Under the pieces are notes generated by a model. It was not told the origin of the DNA. It did no database searches and saw nothing but the letters and a program-made list of their open reading frames with translations. Made by a program: the position numbers and the translations under genes. Positions 58,187 through 64,000 of a DNA stretch of 64,000 nt are shown piece by piece (position 1 is the first letter of the stretch; every line of letters starts with the position of its first letter). Origin of the DNA: Clostridiales bacterium (GTDB lineage: Bacteria > Bacillota > Clostridia > Christensenellales > Borkfalkiaceae). The DNA lies in assembly GCA_015069425.1 (NCBI GenBank), contig SVIP01000005.1, positions 1 through 64,000 of the forward strand, in the 5' to 3' direction.

Positions 58187-60874
58187 TTATTTGTTTGCAC
58201 CACAACAGTTTTTATATTTTTTCCCACTACCGCACGGACATGGATCGTTTCTGCCGATTTCTTGTACTGCTTTTTTAGGGCGCATTACCGGACCTTGCGG
58301 TTGGTTTGTAGAAAGATTTTTATTTTCTTCTACTTTTTGTGGTACTCTTTGTAATTCCGCTTTTAATAGCAACGTTATCGTATCGTCTTGAATAGATGCC
58401 GTGAGGTCTTCAAACATTTCAAATCCCTCTTTCTTGTATTCTATTACAGGGTCAACGTTTCCATAACTTCTAAGGCTTATTCCTTTTCTTAATTGGTCCA
58501 TTGAGTCGATATGATCTATCCACTTAGTGTCGATATTGCGGAGAAGTACCATCTTTTCTATTTCGTGATAGTTTATTCCCTCGCCCGCATATCTTTCAAT
58601 TTTTTCTTCGTATGAAGCAATAGTAGCGTTAATCAATTTCTCAATAAAGTATTCATAATCTATATCTTCTACCATATCTTTATTAATAAAGTTAGTATCT
58701 TTTGGTAAAAGTTTTAGTTCGATTATATTGTTAAGAGCCTCTAAATCCCAAGTTTCGGGCTTGTTTTCGTTATTAATAACCGTACCAACTACGTATTTTA
58801 CAAAATCAGGGATAAGTTTTAAAATGTCGTTATGAACGTTTTCAGTCTTAATAACTTTCATTCTTTCTTCGTACATAACGATACGTTGTTGATTCATTAC
58901 GTCGTCGTATTGAAGAACGTGTTTTCTTATGCCGAAGTTCTTACCTTCGATCGTTCTTTGTGCGTTTTCAATACTTCTAGAAAGCATTTTAGCTTGCATT
59001 GGTTGGTCTTCGTCAATCTTGAACATTTCGTAAACGTGTTGCATTCTCTCCCCACCGAAACGCTTTGCCAAATCGTCTTCAAGAGAAATAAAGAACACTG
59101 AAGAACCTGCGTCACCTTGACGTCCACTACGACCTCTTAACTGATTATCTATACGGCGTGATTCGTGACGTTCGGTACCTAAAATATGAAGTCCGCCAGC
59201 CTCTACAACCTTTACTTTTTCCGCATCTGTTTGCTTCTTAAAGTCGGCATAGATTGCTCTATATTTTTCTCTTATTTCTTTTACTTCTTCAGGGATATCA
59301 CTAACAAATGAAGTAGCAAGTTCAATCACGTCATCTTCAATGCCTTGTTCACGAAGTTTTCTCTTCGCTAAAAACTCGGGGTTACCACCGAGCAAGATGT
59401 CCGTACCACGCCCAGCCATATTGGTCGCAATTGTAACGGCACCGTATCTACCTGCTTGAGCAACGATATCTGCTTCTCTAGCGTGGTTTTTAGCGTTTAA
59501 CACGTTGTGCTTAATGCCTTTTTTGATTAAAAGCTTAGAAATTTCTTCTGACTTTTCAACCGTAACCGTACCAACGAGAACTGGTTGACCTTTAGCGTGT
59601 TTTTCAACGATTTCATTTAAAATCGCATTGTTTTTGCCGTTTACACTCTTATAAATAACGTCCGGCATATCAATTCTTGCAACGGGTTTATTTGTTGGAA
59701 TTTCTAAAACGTCAAGTCCGTATATTGCTCTAAATTCTTCCTCTTCACTCTTTGCCGTACCCGTCATACCAGAAAGTTTTTTGTAAAGCCTAAAATAGTT
59801 TTGGAAAGTTATAGTTGCATAGGTCTTATTTTCGTTTCTTACCTTTACACTTTCTTTTGCCTCAATTGCTTGGTGCAAACCGTCAGAATAACGACGACCT
59901 ATCATAAGACGACCTGTAAATTCGTCAACAATAATTACTTCGCCATCAGAAACAACATAGTCATTATCTCTTTTAAAAATATAGTTAGCTTTGAGTGCTT
60001 GTTGGATATGATGTGATAAACTTGCGTTTTCGATATCTGAAAAATTGTTAAGTCCAAAGAAACTTTCAGCTTTTGTAGCACCAGACTCAGTTATTTGAAC
60101 GCTCTTTTCCTTAATATCAATAGTAAAGTCTTTGTCTAAAACCAAAGTTTTAACAAACTTATTTGCGGTAATATATTTTTCACTTGATTCCCCGCCTTTA
60201 CCAGAAATTATAAGAGGTGTTCTTGCCTCGTCTATTAAAATTGAGTCAACTTCGTCAACGATTGCAAACGATAACGGACGTTGAACCATTTTATCTAAGC
60301 TCGTTTTAAGATTATCTCTTAAGTAGTCAAAGCCCATTTCGTTGTTAGTTCCATACGTTATGTCGCAAGCGTAAGCCTTTTGTTTTTCTTCGTCTTCCAT
60401 GCCTGACACTGCAACGCCAACCGTTAAGCCTAAAAATCTATAAACCTTACCCATCCACTCTGCGTCACGCTGAGCAAGATAATCGTTGACAGTAACGATA
60501 TGCACGCCCTCGCCAGCGAGTGCGTTTAGATATGCAGGAAGCGTTGCAACGAGAGTTTTACCTTCACCAGTTTTCATTTCCGCAACTCTACCTTGATGCA
60601 AACAAATACCACCAATTATTTGCACTTTATAGTGGCTCATATTAAGCACACGCTTAGCGGCCTCTCTAGCAACCGCAAAAGCATCATATAATATGTCGTC
60701 TAAAGTATCCCCCGACTTTAATCTAGTCTTTAAAAAATTGGTTTGCTCACGCAATTCTTCGTCTGTAAAATTTACGTACTTACTTTCAAGCGAAATTACT
60801 TTATCAGCCATCTTGTCTAACTTTTTTAGACTACGTCTGGCTTCACCACCTAAAATATATCTAAATAACCCCAT
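58187..60874 (-). CDS. secA: Preprotein translocase ATPase SecA
   Basis: SecA drives protein export through SecYEG. The 895-residue protein has all parts: MGLFRYILGG start, Walker A EMKTGEGKTLVA near 80-91, IVDEVDSILIDEARTPL (Walker B) near 206-222, the preprotein-binding and helical domains, the second motor domain (GRGTDILLGGNPEF, RGRSGRQGDAGSS), a long helical scaffold, and the C-terminal zinc finger DPCPCGSGKKYKNCC. The zinc finger implies SecB or ribosome interaction. It lies 31 bases after comF and 12 bases before prfB. Confidence 0.97.
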   Translation of the reverse strand: MGLFRYILGGEARRSLKKLDKMADKVISLESKYVNFTDEELREQTNFLKTRLKSGDTLDDILYDAFAVAREAAKRVLNMSHYKVQIIGGICLHQGRVAEMKTGEGKTLVATLPAYLNALAGEGVHIVTVNDYLAQRDAEWMGKVYRFLGLTVGVAVSGMEDEEKQKAYACDITYGTNNEMGFDYLRDNLKTSLDKMVQRPLSFAIVDEVDSILIDEARTPLIISGKGGESSEKYITANKFVKTLVLDKDFTIDIKEKSVQITESGATKAESFFGLNNFSDIENASLSHHIQQALKANYIFKRDNDYVVSDGEVIIVDEFTGRLMIGRRYSDGLHQAIEAKESVKVRNENKTYATITFQNYFRLYKKLSGMTGTAKSEEEEFRAIYGLDVLEIPTNKPVARIDMPDVIYKSVNGKNNAILNEIVEKHAKGQPVLVGTVTVEKSEEISKLLIKKGIKHNVLNAKNHAREADIVAQAGRYGAVTIATNMAGRGTDILLGGNPEFLAKRKLREQGIEDDVIELATSFVSDIPEEVKEIREKYRAIYADFKKQTDAEKVKVVEAGGLHILGTERHESRRIDNQLRGRSGRQGDAGSSVFFISLEDDLAKRFGGERMQHVYEMFKIDEDQPMQAKMLSRSIENAQRTIEGKNFGIRKHVLQYDDVMNQQRIVMYEERMKVIKTENVHNDILKLIPDFVKYVVGTVINNENKPETWDLEALNNIIELKLLPKDTNFINKDMVEDIDYEYFIEKLINATIASYEEKIERYAGEGINYHEIEKMVLLRNIDTKWIDHIDSMDQLRKGISLRSYGNVDPVIEYKKEGFEMFEDLTASIQDDTITLLLKAELQRVPQKVEENKNLSTNQPQGPVMRPKKAVQEIGRNDPCPCGSGKKYKNCCGANK

Positions 60875-60905
60875 TATTCTTACTCCTTAAAGTTTGATTT
60901 GAATT

Positions 60906-61634
60906 TTAATATTTATCCTTTGGTGGCAAACTCGCCACCGTTATTAAATACACATTTCTCGCGCCTGCGCTTTTAAGCCTTTCCGCAAGCACTTCCGCCG
61001 TAGCACCCGTAGTTGTAACGTCATCTACAATTACTATCGTCTTATCTTTAACTGATTTTTTATCAGTTATCTTAAACGCACCTACTAAATTCTTTTGTCT
61101 TTCTTTTTTAGTAAGCGTCGCTTGTCTTTTTGTTTCCTTTATCTTTTCAACGCTTTCAAATAATTTTACATTTAGTCTTTCCGATAAACCTTTTGCCAAA
61201 ATATACGATTGATTATATCCGCGTCGACGCATTGCTTTTTTGGTCATTGGCACAAAAGTAATTAAATTTGCATTAAAACAATTTTTTAAGTATATAAACG
61301 ATAACTGTTCAATAAAATACTCGGCAAGAAATCTTTGATTGCCATATTTTAATCTCTTTATCATTGAACTTATAGGTTTCTCATAACTAAACACGCTCCT
61401 ACCCTTATCCAATGATAAAAGCTTTTCCCTACAAGTGGAACAATAATTTGTAAATGAGACAACTTTTCTTCCGCAGTGATCACAAATTGGTCCGTCGTTA
61501 AACGGCAACTTTTTAAAACACTCTTCGCAAAATTTTTCGTTTTTAAATATCTCCTTACCGCAAGAGAGACATCTCCAATCACTACTAAAAATATATTTCT
61601 TGCAGAAAATTTTTATCTTGTCAATTACTTTCAT
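60906..61634 (-). CDS. ComF-family phosphoribosyltransferase-like protein
   Basis: A 242-residue protein of the ComF type. N-terminal cysteine pairs form zinc-ribbon-like knuckles (CLSCGKEIF, CEECFKKL, CDHCGRKV, CSTC). The C-terminal half is a phosphoribosyltransferase fold with the PRPP-binding loop TIVIVDDVTTTGATAEVLAERLK near 200-222 and the helix RRGYNQSYILAKGLSERLN. In Bacillus, ComFC is needed for DNA uptake during competence, and relatives occur in non-competent bacteria. It starts 2 bases after metK, so it is probably coupled to it. Confidence 0.9.
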   Translation of the reverse strand: MKVIDKIKIFCKKYIFSSDWRCLSCGKEIFKNEKFCEECFKKLPFNDGPICDHCGRKVVSFTNYCSTCREKLLSLDKGRSVFSYEKPISSMIKRLKYGNQRFLAEYFIEQLSFIYLKNCFNANLITFVPMTKKAMRRRGYNQSYILAKGLSERLNVKLFESVEKIKETKRQATLTKKERQKNLVGAFKITDKKSVKDKTIVIVDDVTTTGATAEVLAERLKSAGARNVYLITVASLPPKDKY

Positions 61635-61636
61635 TT

Positions 61637-62806
61637 TTAAAGATATTTTTTAAGATCATCAACTTTATCTAGTTTTTCCCACGCAAAAATATCTCTGCCA
61701 AAATGTCCGTAACTTGCCGTTTGACGATATACGGGTTTTCTCAACTGCAACTTTTCTATAATTGCAGACGGACGCAAATCAAATTCTTTTACGATTATAT
61801 CGGCAAGTATATCATCAGAAACTTTTCCCGTGCCAAAAGTATTAACAACAACTGATACGGGATTTGCAACGCCGATTGCATAAGCAAACTGAACCTGACA
61901 CTCCTCTGCTAATCCCGAGGCAACTACGTTTTTGCAAACGTATCTTGCCATATACGTTGCAGAACGGTCAACTTTAGTAGGGTCTTTCCCACTGAAAGCA
62001 CCGCCACCGTGCGGACATTTTCCGCCATAGGTATCTACTATTATTTTTCTACCCGTAAGTCCAGAATCGCCATTAGGCCCACCTACTTCAAATCTACCAG
62101 TAGGATTAATATAATATTTAGTATTTTCGTCAAGATACTCCTTAGGGAATACTCTGTCAATAACCTTTTCTTTTAAATCTTTTCTAAGTTTTTCTGTAGT
62201 TACACTCTCGTTGTGCTGAGAGGAAAGAACAATCGCCTCAATCCTTAAAGGCTTGCCGTTTTTATCATACTCAACCGTAACTTGTCCTTTTCCGTCTGGA
62301 CGAAGATAAGTGAGTTCCCCACTCTTTCTAACTTCTTCTAACTTTTCACACATCTTGTGCGATAGCATTATAGGAAGAGGCATATATTCTTCGGTTTCTT
62401 TACACGCATAACCAAACATAATGCCTTGATCCCCTGCACCGATTTTATTGTAAACGTCACCCCCGTCCGCATCTTCTTGCGAACTGTCAACGCCCATTGC
62501 TATATCGGGACTTTGCTTATTTAATTTGACAATAATTTCAGCAGTATCCGCAGAAAAGCCCGTATTTTCATCAGTATATCCAATTTCCCTAATAACTTCT
62601 TTTGCAACTTCTTTAACGTCAACTTTTGCCGTTGTGGTTATTTCACCCATTATAAGCACTAAATTAGTAGTAGCACTACATTCACAGGCTACTCTTGCAC
62701 AAGAATCTTGACTTAATATCGCATCAAGCACTGCATCTGAAATGTTGTCACAAACTTTGTCGGGGTGTCCCGCCGTTACACTTTCACTCGTAAAAAATTT
62801 TTTCAT
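61637..62806 (-). CDS. metK: S-adenosylmethionine synthetase
   Basis: MetK makes S-adenosylmethionine from ATP and methionine. The 389-residue enzyme has [19 protein letters not shown] near 9-27 (ATP site), [22 protein letters not shown] near 112-133, and [17 protein letters not shown] near 260-276, all family signatures. It is first of the metK-comF-secA-prfB-tsaD-Dabb run behind a perfect promoter. The leader is only about 36 bases, so there is no SAM riboswitch. Confidence 0.97.
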   Translation of the reverse strand: MKKFFTSESVTAGHPDKVCDNISDAVLDAILSQDSCARVACECSATTNLVLIMGEITTTAKVDVKEVAKEVIREIGYTDENTGFSADTAEIIVKLNKQSPDIAMGVDSSQEDADGGDVYNKIGAGDQGIMFGYACKETEEYMPLPIMLSHKMCEKLEEVRKSGELTYLRPDGKGQVTVEYDKNGKPLRIEAIVLSSQHNESVTTEKLRKDLKEKVIDRVFPKEYLDENTKYYINPTGRFEVGGPNGDSGLTGRKIIVDTYGGKCPHGGGAFSGKDPTKVDRSATYMARYVCKNVVASGLAEECQVQFAYAIGVANPVSVVVNTFGTGKVSDDILADIIVKEFDLRPSAIIEKLQLRKPVYRQTASYGHFGRDIFAWEKLDKVDDLKKYL

Positions 62807-62848
62807 ATTTAACCTTTGTATTTAAGTATAAAAATCCACTATTTGATT

Positions 62849-62877
62849 ATTATACAACAAATCTTTTGTGATGTCAA
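62849..62877 (-). promoter_or_regulatory. metK operon promoter
   Basis: TTGACA (62872-62877), 17-base spacer, TATAAT (62849-62854) on the minus strand, a perfect consensus match. The remaining divergent gap 62878-63008 holds no gene I can see. Confidence 0.9.
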
Positions 62878-63008
62878 TCTTCTTTTGCACGGCTTTTTAT
62901 CTTTTATATGGTTAATTACTTTTTTTAGTAGGTTTTTTCATAATTCGACAAAAGGTTTTATCTATTAAATTTTTACTGTTAAAATTGCTTTTAATCAAAG
63001 AATTTTAC

Positions 63009-63071
63009 TTGACTTGTTTGCTCTATTAAAAGTATAATTATTTAAGTTAAACTATATTTTAAATATAGTTT
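63009..63071 (+). promoter_or_regulatory. Promoter and palindromic operator of the ABC exporter gene
   Basis: TTGACT (63009-63014), 18-base spacer, TATAAT (63033-63038). About 10 bases downstream is the perfect inverted repeat AAACTATATTT-T-AAATATAGTTT (63049-63071), at the likely start of transcription. A repressor bound there would block the exporter, as with MarR- or PadR-type control; the regulator is not in the window. Confidence 0.75.
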
Positions 63072-63124
63072 TAAGTTTTAAATCATATAATGCCTACAAT
63101 AAAAACTTTTAAGGAGTATAGATT

Positions 63125-64000
63125 ATGGATAACGTAAAGATCAACAAAGAAACCATTGGCTTTATACCCGCAGTTAAAACGTTGTCAAAATCAGTAAGAG
63201 AATATAAAAAGCCCTCTCTTTTAGCCCCTCTTTTCGTGGCTTTAGAAGTAGTTATGGAGTGTCTTATTCCTTTTATAATGACACTTTTACTTGATAAAAT
63301 TAAAACCATTTCTGAATCTGGAAACACCGAATTTTTAATACAAGTAATATTAAAATACGGTGGTGTTTTATTACTACTTGCTTTTGTTTCTCTTGCATGC
63401 GGTGTCGCAGCAGGTAAATATTGTGCAACCGCCTCTAGCGGTTTTGCAAAAAACCTCAGAAAAGATATGTTTAAACGAATACAAGGTTTTTCTTTTTCTA
63501 ATATTGATAAATTCTCTACTTCCAGTTTGGTTACCCGTTTAACTACAGACGTTACTAACGTAGAAATGAGTTATATGATGATTGTTAGAACGGCTATCCG
63601 TGCTCCGTTTATGCTAATATTTTCATTAATAATGTCTTTTGTAATAAACGCAAGAATGGCTCTTATTTTCCTATGTACTGTTCCCATACTTGCTATTGGT
63701 TTAACTATAATTACCAGTAAAGCAATGCCGTTATTCCAAAAAATCTTTCCTAAATACGACGCTCTAAACGAATCCGTTCAAGAAAACATACACGGCATGC
63801 GAGTTGTAAAGTCTTACGTTAGAGAGGACTTTGAAAAGGAAAAATTCCATAAAGCAAGCGACGAGGTTAAAAAGAACTTTATTAAAGCTGAAAAACTTGT
63901 TGCTATGAACGGTCCTTTAATGAACTTCTGTATTTACACAGGATTAATTTTGATATATATTATTGGCTCAATGCTCATCATTAATTATCAAGAAAAAGTC
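63125..64000 (+). CDS. ABC exporter (membrane plus ATPase half-transporter), partial
   Basis: The reading frame is open from an ATG at 63125 behind AAGGAG to the window edge (292 codons). The visible part is the exporter-type membrane domain: MDNVKINKETIGFIPAVKTLSKSVREYKKPS, then about five helices with YCATASSGFAKNLRKDMFKRIQGFSFSNIDKFSTSSLVTRLTTDVTNVE, the conserved cytoplasmic loop of type IV ABC exporters, and the second loop KIFPKYDALNESVQENIHGMRVVKSYVREDFEKEKF. The ATPase domain is beyond the window. It is likely half of a heterodimeric multidrug or lipid exporter. Confidence 0.92.
   Translation, partial: MDNVKINKETIGFIPAVKTLSKSVREYKKPSLLAPLFVALEVVMECLIPFIMTLLLDKIKTISESGNTEFLIQVILKYGGVLLLLAFVSLACGVAAGKYCATASSGFAKNLRKDMFKRIQGFSFSNIDKFSTSSLVTRLTTDVTNVEMSYMMIVRTAIRAPFMLIFSLIMSFVINARMALIFLCTVPILAIGLTIITSKAMPLFQKIFPKYDALNESVQENIHGMRVVKSYVREDFEKEKFHKASDEVKKNFIKAEKLVAMNGPLMNFCIYTGLILIYIIGSMLIINYQEKV

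Noticed and set aside
62807..62848. SAM riboswitch before metK
   Set aside because: The leader from the predicted start is only about 36 bases and shows no S-box or SAM-II/III core.

Overview
The window is a chromosomal segment of an AT-rich, Gram-positive-type bacterium, most likely a gut-dwelling member of the Clostridia/Firmicutes. This rests on low GC, an mraZ-rsmH-ftsL-pbp division cluster, lipoprotein signal peptides plus Lgt, many TTGACA-17-TATAAT promoters, glycine and ZTP riboswitches, glycyl-radical enzymes, and a carbohydrate-use locus with BspA-like leucine-rich repeat proteins. No genus can be fixed from the sequence alone. Almost all genes lie on the minus strand.

Layout. (1) 1-4333: division cluster mraZ-rsmH-ftsL-like-pbp on the minus strand. 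The pbp gene is cut at its KTG active-site box by foreign-looking DNA that runs off the window and encodes a helix-turn-helix-like protein. (2) 4386-6965: murI, rpsT with a long acidic/Lys-Ala tail, lgt, and tRNA-Ser(CGA). (3) 7031-14091: a first carbohydrate accessory region with two SGNH esterases, a GH28-like enzyme, an MFS transporter, a PIG-L deacetylase and an unknown protein. Two copies of one 60-bp promoter element in it look like AraC-type activator promoters, and a broken AraC gene sits beside one copy. (4) 14247-19460: pflB-pflA under a ZTP riboswitch, a UPF0126 (glycine transporter-type) membrane protein under a tandem glycine riboswitch, and a cation diffusion facilitator.

(5) 19476-46044: a glycan-utilisation locus of about 26 kb. 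A divergent AraC regulator faces a minus-strand series: a 45-residue small peptide, a secreted LRR protein, a solute-binding lipoprotein, two ABC permeases without an ATPase, a secreted Ig-like protein, a DUF4838-type lipoprotein, a small Ig-like lipoprotein, a giant Ig/LRR/SGNH lipoprotein and a GH78-like enzyme. A second set with its own tandem promoters follows: amidohydrolase, NagB-like, NagA, GH95-like, and a large unassigned glycosidase-like protein. Surface proteins would bind and deacylate glycan, the ABC importer would bring oligosaccharides in, cytoplasmic glycosidases would trim them, and NagA/NagB would feed amino sugars into glycolysis.

(6) 46131-55589: sugar metabolism (PfkB kinase, ManA, AGE epimerase), an MgtC-family protein with a DtxR-like operator, and a GPH symporter plus GH2 beta-galactosidase unit with a divergent AraC regulator. 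(7) 55589-64000: tRNA-Leu(CAG) and the housekeeping run metK-comF-secA-prfB (with the classic +1 frameshift)-tsaD-Dabb, then the start of an ABC exporter gene preceded by a palindromic operator.

The most striking observations are the interruption of the penicillin-binding protein at KTG, the paired AraC-type promoters, the glycine riboswitch that appears to hide a ribosome-binding site by pairing with the first codons, and the small peptide gene at the head of the glycan locus.
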